Assembly: GCA_036877525.1 (NCBI GenBank)
Contig: JAZGTH010000059.1
Span: forward strand, 5,952,001-6,016,000
Source of the DNA: Chromobotia macracanthus
Taxonomy: Eukaryota; Chordata; Actinopteri; Cypriniformes; Botiidae
Length of the DNA stretch: 64,000 nt
Reading direction: 5' to 3'
This document shows positions 14,601 through 25,546 of the stretch, in pieces (within the stretch, counting starts at the first letter, position 1; every line of letters begins with the position of its first letter). The position numbers were made by a program, and so were the translations under genes. Below the pieces are notes generated by a model. The model ran no database searches. It saw only the letters and a list, made by a program, of their open reading frames with translations, and was not told where the DNA came from.

Positions 14601-17600
14601 GGGCATGTCTTATTTTATGTTTGCTTGTTTGTGGCCCTGTTTGAGGGTGTCTAAGTGTAATATTTTGTCGCTGCCAAATAATGTTTATAATGCTTCTCTG
14701 AAGCTGTAAATTGTGCAGGAGCAACATTCTAAGCCATTGTAAAATATCTGAGATGAATGTGCTGATAAACAAATGCATCAGAGCTTACAGAGCTCTACTG
14801 TAGCCTCACGATATAAGTTCCTTCAGAAGCAAACCTATGATTCTAGCATTGCTGGTTCTATGTGGCACTATTTGAACATAAACACTCATGTTGATTTTGA
14901 TCTGGAGGTGCAAGCTGATCCAAAACACCTTTACAGATTTATTTATGAAAAAAGATGGAGAGGAAAAGGATGGCTGGTGGGTGGAGAGACGTTCTCACAC
15001 TTGTTTTCCCCTCCCTCTCTTCCTGCTTTTCTTAGTCTCAGGCTCTGTTAAAGGGAAATGAGCTGACGTGTGTCGAGCAAAACACACACACACACACACA
15101 CACACACAAAGACAGTGTTTGCTGTGCTGTGCTGTGCTGTGTTGTGTATGCTTCTTTTGTCTTTTTCAGTGGGGGAAGCACACTCAGCAGTGTGGACACT
15201 GGGTTAAATGGATTAGATCAGTGACCAGAGGTAGTGCTGTAGTCTAGCTTTCTTACTGGTCACAAAGAATCAACTCTGTACAATTGTCAGCACAATCATT
15301 TTTTACTGGCCCAATTAAACTACAGTTTAATGTAGCCACTGTAACTGTAGTCTTAAATGATGAAAGAGCTTCAATAGTTTATCTCTGTGTTAATTTGTAA
15401 TAAGGGCATTTTGGAATACTCAATTCTGATCATTTTGCAGTCAAATCTCTGCATATTAATAGTTTTATTTGTTTTAATATAAAAATATAGTATATTTGAC
15501 AATTATATATACAATTATGACAATTGTCCTTGACAACCAGTTTTATTCACTGTGCTAGTTGTGTTTTTCTATTTCACTTCGCACACTTCCTTCTCAAAAA
15601 ATCAAATCATTTTAATCATGTGGAAACGGGCCCCCTGACCCTGTGATGTCATCAGAGAGCTTTTGTGCAAATAGCCTCTGCTTTTATTAATGAAAGGCTC
15701 GTGTGCATCTGTGTTTGTATTTCCACCACCTTTTACAACACAATACATTTCTTTAACCTTTCTCATCTGCCATTTCCTCGTTTCCTCTGTAAAGCCGCTT
15801 TTGCACAAGGACTGTCAGAAACTCAAAACCATGCACAGAGCCGAAAGGAAAGGTTTTCTTTTTTTTAAATTGTCCTCACTTTTCATTTCTGCCATTATTC
15901 TTCTCACTTACCGGTAATCTCTCAATTTTTATTTCATCACTGTCATTAGGGGCCAAGCACAGAAGGTGCGTAAATATCTTATTTTCCTACCTCAGCCATT
16001 ACAGTCCATGGTGGAAGCCCCCAAAGCAATTTGGGGGCCTCTCAATAAAACCATCTAGTCTCACTATCAGCAGAATACAACTCTTCTTTTGAACTTTTGA
16101 GCCCTTTAAACCCTGGCAGACAAAGATTATCCCGCAGATAAATACGTTTCCAGATAAAATTGTTCAAACTGCACTACCATATGATCTACAGTCTCTCTTC
16201 TGAAAAAAACAAATACAAAACAAATGTCTAAATAGTTGCATATGAAATACAGAAAAAACTATAATGGAATTTTAATCTGCTGTTTCACATTCTAAATCAG
16301 TCCAGCATTTGAAAGTTCTCATTTGTTGACACTGTGGATTTTATATTAGGCACTCCAGCTCATTTATATGCAGATGTATGTGAGTTTGGGGTGTTTGTCA
16401 TTAATATATGCTGATGAAGGAGACCTGGGTTCTTCTGTACTGTCTGTCTGCATTAGCCTGGAAGCAGACCTGTCATCTCACAAGCAGAGAGAGAAATGAA
16501 AGCTAATCTAAAGGTGTAAATGTGTATTTTTCTTCATTATTGATCTTGAGTGTTTTGATTGTACGGTGGCTGAGCTTCTGAGACGGGATGACGTGGCTTT
16601 TGTATTTTGGCTTTTGTATTTTGGTAATTAACTGTATTTTGGTCCATCACTTGTGACCAGGTCTGATTGAAAGAACTGGCTTGATATAATGATTCATTCA
16701 CAAATTGGAGTGTGTTGAATTTTTGATGTAAGACTTTCATTGCTGCTCCCTTCCACCTCTTGGATGACAGGATGACAACTGGGGCGAGACCACTACAGCG
16801 GTCACCGGAACATCGGACCACAGCTTGTCTCAAGAGGACTTGGCTGGCTTCGGAAAGGAGACGGAAGGTCCAGTTGAGAAGCTGAACTGTATACGCTTCC
16901 TTCCATTGGTCCTCACCCTTCTCCTGGGCCTGCTGGTCCTAGTCACCCCCCTGGCTTTCCTGGTTCTGCCCCAGCTTTTGTGGCCAGAGCGTCTGCAGTC
17001 TTGCGGCACAGCCTGTGAGGGCCTGTTCCTCTCTCTGGCTTTCAAACTTCTTATTCTGCTGTTGGCCGGCTGGGCTTTGTTTGTTCGACCAGCGCGAGCC
17101 TCCCTGCCCAGGATAGCAGTGTTCCGCGCACTCCTCGGGTTGCTTACTCTCCTCCTGCTGCTCTCCTATTGGCTGTTCTTTGGAGTGCGCATCTTGGACT
17201 CACAGGTATGGGCAAATGTGTGTGTGTGTGCACCAACCATAGAGACTCCAGATGAGTATGTTAATATGAGTGGAATTGAGGTTGTTTAAAAATAAAAAGG
17301 TTTTGACTACATATCAGTTAACATTGTGCCAGAATGAAGTGTGTACATTTGTTTACGCTAAAACACATTTTTTTACTAACCAATCACGAAAACAATTATG
17401 TATTTGTCCTAAGTTTAATAATGGTACCTAGTAAAATAATTGTTTTATATTGTGTTTATTGTTGTTATTTAATATTATTGTTATTATTCAGTATAGTGTC
17501 TTTTATATAGTGTAGCTCAGTGGTAGAGCATTGTGTTAGCAGCGCAAAAGGTTGTGGGTTCGTATCCCGGGGAGCACATGCAGTGATAGAATGTATAACT

Positions 17601-18707
17601 TGAATGCACTGTAAGTCGCTTTGGATAAAAGCATCTGCCAAATGCGTAAATATTCTATCGTATAGCTGTTGCCAATTTTACCCTAGTTAAAGCCTTTAAC
17701 CCTTAACATCCCCTAAACCATGGTAAAATCACCATAGTGCACATCTTCACGTTGTTTATTTCTGTACTGTGTGTGATTGACAGGATGAGAACTACCAGGG
17801 CATCGTGCAGTTTGCAGTGTCATTGGTGGACGCTCTGCTGTTCATCCATTACCTGGCAGTGGTCCTACTGGAGATCCGGCACCTGCAGCCCTGCTTCTCT
17901 GTGTGTGTCGTGAGATCCACTGATGGGGAGACTCGCCACTACAACCTGGGGCAACTCAGGTGCCAGTTGTTTACAGCAACTAAGGAACATCTGTGATTAG
18001 ATCAACATTAATATAGCTATGACATGCTCTTAAATGGACATTTATGTATCAGAATTGTTTAGAAAACCATCATTTTAAATTATTTGATGCTGAAAGAACC
18101 CAGAACATTTTAAAGAACCATTGGGCCAACTTGGGAACTCTTTACAAATTCGACTTTACAATTCTGCGCAGAACCTTTATTAAACATGCATATAGTCACC
18201 ATGAAATAAAAAAAAATCAATTAAAATAAAAATCTACTCATTTTTTATGGAATATTGCAGCGTTTATTAAAATTTAAATGAAAAGTTCATATCATTATTT
18301 TTTAAATTCATGTGTCCTTTTAATCTTTAATCAAAATTTTAAAATGTACTCCCCTCTGGAAATCAGTTCTTCTCTGATGTCAGTCTGACGGCTTGGGCGG
18401 AGCCAGAGCTATTAACCACTCCCCTCCTACAGTAGTCTGCTTTGTGTTTTAAAACACCCACTTTTCTAGAGCCAATCAATTCCCAGTGGAAAAAAACAAG
18501 CCACGCCCTCAATTTTCCCTTTGAATTATGTCGGAACACTAAAGTTGGGTGCAACTTCATGCAAACTGTAAGGCTATTTACACCACATCCGGCAACCAAC
18601 AGTAGACATTAACATGGAAACATGTTTTGGAGCACTGAAGCTTTTGATTCTATGGCTGAACTGCTCTCTTGAGATATGTTTAATGTGCGTTTCTCTACAT
18701 ACATGAA

Positions 18708-18744
<37 letters not shown>

Positions 18745-21700
18745 CTTAATGCATTAATAATAAGCTGAGGTTAGGCCAAGGGAAAAAGGACCATTAATCA
18801 CTCCATTACAGACACTCCCTGCTTTGCCCACGGTAGTTCCTCCCTTCCTCTCTCCTGCCCAGCGTTTCCTTTGTTCTCACTCTCATTGTTTCATTGGCTG
18901 CACATTCAGCCTGATTCAGCCTTCAGTCCGCAGTGTCACACAACATGACATCATATAGGGAACAGACACATACAGATGTGTAAACATTGTGTGTCTGCTG
19001 TTTTTAAAGGTAAACTAAATTGCTAAAATAAGAAATGTTTTATACGCTCCCCCCATCTTCCATTGTAGAAAACAGGTAGTCCTGCCGCAGGCTCACAACG
19101 TTTAATTGTCTGACCCAGTTCAACGTCTGCTCCAACAAACAGATTGCAAATTACACACTTTACCTTTTAATTCAGTAACATCTGCAGAGGCTGTAGCGAC
19201 ATCTGTGACGTTTTGTCAGGAGGGTGTGAAAATTTAACACACAAATTGGTTTCTGGCTTGTTGATTACTTTTTGACTCCCCTCTCTCTCTCTCTGTGTCT
19301 AGCATTCAGCGGGCAGCTCTGCAAATTCTGGAACACTATTATAAGGATTTCTCAGTTCATAACCCTGCCCTACTGACAGCTGCTAAATCCAGGGCAGCTA
19401 AACATCTGGCTGGGCTGAAGGTCTATAATGTGGATGGTGAGTATTAATCTAATCATTGACTAGGTGATAGAGTTGTAAAATGATCAATGTCTTTAACGTT
19501 TTTTTTAATGAAAGACATTAGTGTGTCTAAGCCTTTTGGCATGCAGACATTGTTTGGTAATGTACCAGGCATTACACATTTCTGTAGTCTATCAATTGTT
19601 TCTCTTATACAACAAGATATTAAGATCACAGAATATTTCCTTTAGAAAATGAAAGTGTCTCCTCTAGAGTTTCAGAACAGATTTCAACAGTGATGATTAT
19701 GAAACAAACATTAATTTTGTAGCTTCATACTCTTATTGCACATCAACAGTTGTCTCATTTGTTTCTATTTAATTTCGCCTAAAGATTTTAGAGAAACATC
19801 TGACAAAATGTTAATACTTAAAAAGAAATATTTAGAACAAGTTTTTGGCGCTTGTCCTTTTGATTTTGTTCAACTCAACACGTTGATGTGGCTGGACTTC
19901 AGCACAGAAAAAACACAAGCAATCTCATTAAAATGCACAGCTTTAATGCAGCGACATAAGTGTGATTATCAGTGAAAGCCAACATATCCTGTGTGCCTCT
20001 TTCTGCAGAGTTTAAAGCTAAACTGAAACGCTATCTTTTCGACAGTAAGTTCAGAGCGTGGAATGCATTCAGAACTCCCTTCACCAAGCTACCGAACTGA
20101 GTTTTCCACGTGCTCATTATTTGCTTATGCATGCATGATTCTTCACTATGCACAAGATCACATATCCTCCTCATACAAAAAATAAAACCAAGATGTGTCT
20201 ATACCCATCACTGCACTTACCATACTGTAAAAATCAGTTTTCTGTGTTTGATTGATGATGTGCTGTCAGCACAGGAAGTGATCCACAGATGCATACATAG
20301 TATCACGATAGCCCCTTAAGCACTCTAGCCTCCCTTACTTTCTGTGTCTGTGGAACTAGATCAGAAATGTGTGTTTGTGTTGTGTGTGAGTGTTTTGTGC
20401 TTTAGAGCGATCAGATTATTAATAATTCATTAATAATATTAATTCATATTTTTTCAATGTTTACGTGTCCACTTAACTGTGTGTGTGCATTCACTGCAGT
20501 AAAATTAGTTTCACCTCTGCTGTTCTGTTCCATCAAAAAAGTAGTTACTGACCTCTCCTACTGGTTCTTAGTGTGTATGTGTGTGTGCGTGTATATTTAT
20601 GTTCATTTTGTTATCGTTACTGTATTATTTTACAGCTACCACTTGAGAAGGGAGTGGCCTCTTGAATTGCTGGTCCATTCAACTGGCCATATAGATGGTA
20701 TATAGTAGAATATCTCATATTGGGGTGAATATGATGTAGGACATCACAGCTTACCAACCTGCCCTGCTACAGAGGAGAGCAGTGCTGCCCTGATCATGCA
20801 TTATTAATCATACCCGTGACCTGAATATGGTTAAATATGCATAAATGATTCTGTTCACCATATTACCATGCACACAGAGCTAATTTGCATTACATATGAT
20901 TACCATAACCTGATTTCACATAATGGTGAACGTGGCTGTCAAAAGGCTATCTGCAGTTTTGCACCATCTGTTGAAATTTTTATATTCTCATACAGTTCTG
21001 TGATTTATCAAACAAGATGTAATATTGTGGGATGAGACAAACCTTATATCACAAAAATCACAATCCATTACACAATTTTCTTTGCTAATACTGATATATG
21101 TTGTTGCTTTCCCACTAATACTGAAGTCACTCCCGAAGGAAAATGTCATTATGGAATTGTTAATGTTATGGAATTAATGTTTTGTTAAGCAGAGGGCTAT
21201 TGAGGACGTTAGTAAAACCTCTAAATCAATTTTAAAAAATGAAAAAGTAAATTAAGTAGTTTAATTATGATTGCATTTAAATGACAGTCTACAGGATGAC
21301 ATGGCACATTTTTGATTGGGCATTACAGATGGATAACTCTTTGGGGTCCAAAGGGGACAATATTTTTATGATAGCAGAAGTAGAACTGTGGTACTACAAA
21401 AGCTTGACAGAGAAACAGTATCTTCCAGAGCATATGGAAAATTTTCAAATCAATATTTTTAGGATATCATACTTGCTTAATGTAACGTCCCATAATGCCA
21501 TTCTGCCAGGTGCCAGTAGCGATGCGGCAACTGCTCAGTCTCGAGCTAAAATAGCAGCTGCTGCCCGGCAAAGAGACACCAGCCACAACGAGCTGTATTA
21601 CGAGGAAGCTGAGCATGACAGAAGAGTCCGGAAACGCAGGGCACGGTAAGAGAGTGAGGGGGAGTTTGTGAAAGATCAATTATGTTAGTATTACACTGTA

Positions 21701-22732
21701 TGTAGGTGTATTTGTGACACAGTACAGATATTAAATATATATTTAATATATATTAAATAGATATTTTTTCCAGTAATTTAACAATATAACACATTTTCTC
21801 TTTTTAGGCTGGTGGTGGCAGTAGAGGAGGCATTCACGCATGTTAGACGGCTGCAAGAGGAGGAGAAAAAGAAACCACCAGGAGATGAGATGGACCCACG
21901 CGAGGCAGCGCAGGCCATCTTCCCATCCATGGCACGAGCACTGCAGAAATACTTGCGGACCACACGGCAACAGCACTGCCACAGCATGGACAGCATTCAG
22001 GCCCACCTTGCATTCTGCATTACAAACAACATGACCCCAAAGGTAGGAAAACACTCCTCTCACACACACAAATACAGTTATCTAGACCTCGTCCACTCTG
22101 TAGGACTACTGCACTACAATCTAAGTTGTTGATTTGGTTATTTTGAGACCATGAGAAAGCCATATAAAAATACCTTTTCTACAGTGAGTTTGTCTGTCTG
22201 TCTATACTGCATATGGCTGTCAATCTTACTCTCTTTTTTCTCTACTTATGGTAAGTTGACATTTACCATAAACTTCATATGCTATTCTTGCTGCCCTGTG
22301 CTTACTTGGTAAAATAATTAATTTCAGTCAACAAACTACTCGAAAACTAGAACATAAAAGTCTAAATAGTACTGATTATTACCCTGACAAATGTCTGTTG
22401 AAATAGTCTGCTCGTTATAAAATACTAGCAGATATTGGCGAATCAATCCGGGGGTCATTTTTTCTAACTAGGCATTTCTCGAGAGCTATCTAACCTCTGG
22501 GCCCACACTGCAGTATGGCAGAGAGTGCTGGCAGTCCCGGCAGTGGACGCTGGTCAGCGAAGCATCAGTCACCAGTCCTCTCCGTCACGGCACCGAGTTC
22601 CAGCTCAAGTCATCTGACTTCAGCTTGGTGGTTACCAGCAAAGCCATCCCTCACCTCAAACTCAGTGAAGAGTTCGTCCACCCCAAGTCCCACAAGTTTG
22701 TACTGCAGCTGCAGTCCGAGACCTCCGTCTGA
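8694..22732 (+). CDS. vangl1: Vang-like protein 1 (planar cell polarity)
   Basis: Coding exons: 8694-8740 (or to 8763), 12273-12408, 16771-17205, 17784-17959, 19303-19436, 21510-21645, 21808-22042 and 22472-22732. The product is about 519 aa, against about 524 in human VANGL1. It is a four-pass plasma-membrane protein of the core planar-cell-polarity pathway, working with Prickle, Dishevelled and Celsr. Visible hallmarks: the N-terminus MDTES..SGYS; a Ser-rich phosphorylatable stretch (SRDSSSRSDK); the DDNWGETTT motif (62-70); four hydrophobic segments (about 105-128, 145-166, 176-200, 212-236); the cytoplasmic SHNELYYEEAE and MDPREAAQAIFPSMARA blocks; and the terminal PDZ-binding motif ETSV. 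VANGL1 is favoured over VANGL2 by NYQGIVQFAVSLVDALLFIHYLA, LKVYNVDG and SHNELYYEEAE, and by the nearby casq2. All downstream junctions keep phase. The exception is the first coding junction: the best donor (8763) and best acceptor (12272) do not join in frame. Exon coordinates are certain for exons 3-8 and uncertain for the first junction. Confidence 0.95.
9100..9200. repeat. Probable interspersed-repeat end (AAAGGAATATTCTGGGTT type)
   Basis: The phrase AAAGGAATATTCTGGGTT followed by GTGCACTCGGTAATTTC resembles the ends of dispersed DNA elements common in cyprinid introns. Only a fragment is recognised; its borders are guesses. Confidence 0.3.
10790..11027 (-). mobile_element. Foldback MITE, copy A
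   Basis: A non-autonomous element of about 240 bp whose two ends are long inverted repeats of each other: ..GTTTAAGTCTAATCAG.. on the left, CTGATTAAACTTAAAATTT.. on the right, closing with TTTTACAGTG. The same element recurs in opposite orientation at 49923-50171, including the internal TTGAGTTGCTGTAACTTATT segment. The left terminus here is degraded. Confidence 0.75.
12438..12604. repeat. 20-bp minisatellite in vangl1 intron
   Basis: Eight contiguous 20-bp units of TGGAGGGGTARATGARTGAG are followed by a degenerate ninth. Two linked variants alternate: A (GTAGATGAGTGAG) and B (GTAAATGAATGAG), in the order A A B A B B A B. It begins 29 bp after the splice donor at 12408. Confidence 0.95.
12835..13035. 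repeat. Interspersed repeat fragment
   Basis: This segment reads like a widespread cyprinid dispersed repeat: GGTTTGGAGTAAGTTGGAGC .. CTCTGCTGG .. CTCCAGGAACAGGGACTGGA. No protein or terminal repeats are seen; identification is by recognition only. Confidence 0.45.
13136..13225 (+). mobile_element. Degenerate tRNA-derived SINE fragment
   Basis: GTGGTTAAAGAGCTGGACTG and AAAGGTTGCAGGTTTAAAC have the spacing of Pol III A- and B-box regions in fish tRNA-derived SINEs. The 3' body is short and decayed. Confidence 0.5.
15077..15140. repeat. (AC)n and (CTGTG)n microsatellites
   Basis: An AC run at about 15082-15108 is followed within 20 bp by four to five GCTGT pentamers at 15119-15140. Confidence 0.9.
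17500..17655 (+). mobile_element. tRNA-derived SINE in vangl1 intron
   Basis: A-box TAGCTCAGTGG at 17513-17523 and B-box GGTTCGTATCC at 17557-17567 have tRNA spacing. They are followed by a tRNA-unrelated body ending in GTAAGTCGCTTTGGATAAAA and CTGCCAAATG, the tail of an abundant cyprinid SINE family. It is not a functional tRNA gene, since the cloverleaf is not complete and a SINE tail is attached. It lies 295 bp after the donor of the exon ending at 17205. Confidence 0.85.
18360..18600. repeat. Possible GC-richer dispersed element
   Basis: A block with GGGCGGAGCC, CACTCCCC, CACGCCCTC and CACATCCGGC stands out from the AT-rich intron and resembles the GC-rich cores of cyprinid non-autonomous DNA elements. 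No terminal repeats were resolved. Confidence 0.3.
18715..18741. repeat. (GT)n microsatellite
   Basis: About 13 uninterrupted GT units in the intron upstream of the exon at 19303. Confidence 0.95.
20009..20044 (+). other. vangl1: Candidate 36-nt in-frame cassette exon of vangl1
   Basis: A pyrimidine-rich tract ending TTTCTGCAG stops at 20008 and a consensus donor (ACA then GTAAGT) begins at 20045, framing 36 nt. Spliced between the exons ending at 19436 (phase 1) and starting at 21510, it keeps frame. It turns the Gly after KVYNVD into Glu and adds EFKAKLKRYLFD before Ser-Ala-Ser. If the donor is skipped, the same frame continues for 18 more codons to a stop at 20098-20100, giving an alternative C-terminus. 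It is not part of the VANGL protein I know. It could instead be a decayed LINE reverse-transcriptase C-terminus, which often contains FK..LK.YLF. Confidence 0.35.
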
Positions 22733-23323
22733 TGGATTTAATTGTTTTTGTGCATTTAATTTTCTACACTTGTAAATTTTGGGACTTCTATTTTATTTTA
22801 AATTCTTTTTCACAGTTTATAAATGGCATTTTACATACTGGATGTATTTTGATACAATATTTGTTATTGCAAAGAACAAAAAAAGCTTGTATGTATTGGA
22901 TTACCTAGTGTAGGCAGGTGTGATTGTGTGTTTGTGCCGTTTGTGTGTTACATTCTTTAAACAACGAATGCTAATTCCATCCTCTGGTTAGCATTAGACA
23001 TAATGGGTAGTAATGTTTGTTTTTGCGTGTGTGTGATATGAATGTGTTTTTTACATTGATCACTACACAGAAATGAGCATCATGGAATGGGTGCTTTAAT
23101 TTGGCACATCTGGAAATCTGACGTGAAAATCACCATTGGTATAAAGGTCTGCTCGCGATGGACGGGTGAGTGAATGATCTGCTATCTATGTGCTTTGCCA
23201 AACATGCAGGATCACTTTCAGCCTGTTGACTTGTTTGAATTCTACCACTGTTAAGAGTTTGGATGTAAAGGGAGAAGAAAATGTATTTCAAAACAGTTCA
23301 GCATTTTCTTTGTGACTAATAAA
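22733..23323 (+). other. vangl1: vangl1 3'UTR with poly(A) signal
   Basis: The region from the TGA stop at 22730-22732 to AATAAA at 23318-23323 is the likely 3'UTR of about 0.6 kb. It contains CTTTGCCAAAC..CACTTTCAGCCTG near 23190-23250, a segment with a similar copy at 27405-27465. Confidence 0.6.
23318..23323 (+). terminator. vangl1: vangl1 polyadenylation signal AATAAA
   Basis: This is the first canonical AATAAA after the stop codon, about 590 nt downstream. A GT-rich stretch (TGTGTGG) follows at about 23350. Confidence 0.6.
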
Positions 23324-24574
23324 CTGTGATTTGCCGTTTAACTCCTCCTGTGTGGTTTAGTTATTTCTACATTTAATTTGTTTGTATTTTGTATATAATG
23401 TGTCTGCAGTATTATTTAACAAGAATCCATATTTAAAGAACAGAAGCCAATTATTACCGCTTACATTAAAGATGTTTTGATGACAAACGTTGTGCTGCCT
23501 TTAAGATTTTATGTTATCTAGTTACATGAATATCTGTGTTCAGTTAGTAAATTCTTTAATATGAAACCTTATTTTATATGATCTTGTTGTATCAATAAGG
23601 AGAAACACATTTCGACACTAGGTGTCGCTGTTGTTGCAGAAGATATGATCTCAGAGTAAGTAAAATAATGTATGCTGTCACACTGACTCTGTAAAGACCA
23701 AAACAAAAGTTACTTTATGGCTGTCTGATTTACACAGGAAATAAATATCTGCCAATTTTAGTTCATAGCAAATTAAATTGTGATGCACAGACTTATCTCA
23801 ATCTCCGCAGAACTTCCACTGTCACTTCATGTAGGTGGTGGTTTGCATGATAGTGAATGTCATCAGTGATTATGTTGGATGACTGTTATTGACAAAACAG
23901 AACACAGATTCTAACACAATTATTGCAATGGTTATGGTTTTACATGTACAATAATGCAATTAATTTTTAATTGTTTAATTTAGGCTGGTTGTACAGTACA
24001 ATAACACATGCAGGCCGTCTTTCTTAATGGCTTTCTAGATTGGCTTTGAAAAATAACAGGTTGTTTATATTAAAACAATATAAAACATATTTAGATAAAA
24101 ATAATAAACCAACAATATTTGTAAGTAAAAAAAAATTGACCTGATGGCACCAGCAAATCACACTTTATTTTCATTGCCTATATAAAATCCATAATGATTT
24201 CATGAAATATTCTGGAATCCCTTTTCCTTGTCTGTAACTTTTAGTATTATATTGATCTGGATACTGATCAGGAAATACGTCCTCCACTATCACATATTAT
24301 CACTTTACAGATGGTGCTTGTTCATCATAAAACACCTTTATCTGGCCTGTTAACACTGAGGTAATAAAATCATAAAATTATGTGACCTATATTTAGTTAC
24401 AATAGAGAGGAGCACATTCACATGTGTATACATGTCATTCTGAATTCTGTAGTATGTGATAAAATGGAAAATATTTTCAACTCTTCCATGACTGATTTAT
24501 GGAAATACAGCTTTTTAATTCAGACTAAAACGATCATGATTATAATCTCAATAATAAGTGGTGCAATGATCAGC

Positions 24575-24935
24575 CCTGTTTAATCTTAAAGTCATTCTGC
24601 TTCAAAACAGTGTTTAGAAATAAGTTATGTTTGTCCCACGATGGAGACCAAGGTAAATCCAACAGAAATGTCTTTAATAATAATAACAATAATGATAATC
24701 CAAAACAGCGACTACATAGACATGAGCTTTGACTCAACGTAGCAAATGTAACAAATACAATAACCAACAAGAAGTTAGACTGAAAGGAGAACTTAAGTAG
24801 GGAGGCTGACCAGAGGAAAACAGGTGACTGGAGTTAACTGATAACATGACAAGGGCAAAAGGTGACTGGAGTTAACTAATAATAATACAAGGAAATGAAC
24901 TGAACAAGGGCAAACTATTCATTTGTAAAACATCT
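24575..24935 (-). mobile_element. Possible decayed LTR fragment
   Basis: The reverse complement reads like a teleost LTR, with a duplicated internal motif AGGTGACTGGAGTTAACT at 24822-24839 and 24860-24877. It is followed by ACAAGG/AAATGAAC words typical of gypsy-type LTRs. No target duplication or intact ends were found. Confidence 0.3.
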
Positions 24936-25003
24936 ATAGTTTTGTGAGTTAAGCATGTATGTATGTATTTATGTATGTGTATATATATGTGTGTGTATAT
25001 ATA

Positions 25004-25008
<5 letters not shown>

Positions 25009-25086
<78 letters not shown>
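25009..25086. repeat. Compound (GT)n(AT)n microsatellite
   Basis: About 21 GT units (25009-25050) run directly into about 18 AT units (25051-25086), preceded by imperfect GTAT runs from 24955. Confidence 0.97.
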
Positions 25087-25089
<3 letters not shown>

Positions 25090-25349
25090 TTGCAAAAGAC
25101 ACTGAAAGTTTAGCCTTGATATTTTATTTTAAAACGTTGAAATAAAATGTATTTAAATAATTTTATGATAAATAAGCACCATGCATAAAGTGAAGTGAGT
25201 TAAAACATTAACAGTGACAGTAGAGGTTGTATTTCCTGATAGCCATCACGTCTCCTCAAATTACCACCTAAAATTGCAACATCCAAGCTACTGATGGAAC
25301 AAACAGGCTTATAAAACATAATGGTGTTACTTCCTTGTGAATTTTACAG

Positions 25350-25419
25350 TATAAAAGTGGAACTCCTCATGGAGCTTCACACAGTCTTCAGTGAAATTAC
25401 AGAAGCGACGATCTGAACG
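25350..25419 (+). promoter_or_regulatory. Lectin copy 1 TATA box and non-coding exon 1
   Basis: TATAAAAG lies at 25350-25357. The 5' leader exon ends at 25419 with donor GTGAGT. The block after the TATA box (ACTCCTCATGGAGCTTCA) is shared with the other array copies, so this is a conserved core promoter. Confidence 0.75.
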
Positions 25420-25546
25420 GTGAGTTTTTCAGTGTTTTTCAAGCATTGATTTGTTGAGCTTTTGACTTTAATTTTCTCTAATAATCAACAGTGTGCGCAT
25501 GATGCAGATAAATTACTCTTCCTGATTATTCATTTTCAGGTTTATC

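Larger units (their letters stand above)
23324..25349. other. Intergenic DNA before lectin copy 1, with relic lectin flanks
   Basis: No gene. It contains sequences related to DNA flanking the lectin genes: GTCATCAGTGATTATGTTGG near 23858, matching the upstream flank of later copies, and 24035-24150 (AACAGGTTGTTTATATTAA.., GGCACCAGCAAATCACACTT), matching the region after lectin copy 1 at 26915-27050. It looks like the remains of an older lectin unit. Confidence 0.45.

Noticed and set aside
17513..17585. tRNA gene with A and B boxes
   Set aside because: The boxes are followed by a SINE body and the diagnostic GTAAGTCGCTTTGGATAAAA tail, and the cloverleaf is incomplete. It is a retroposed SINE.
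24872..25145. Tyr/Ile/Val and Thr/His repeat proteins
   Set aside because: They are translations of the (GT)n(AT)n microsatellite in two frames.
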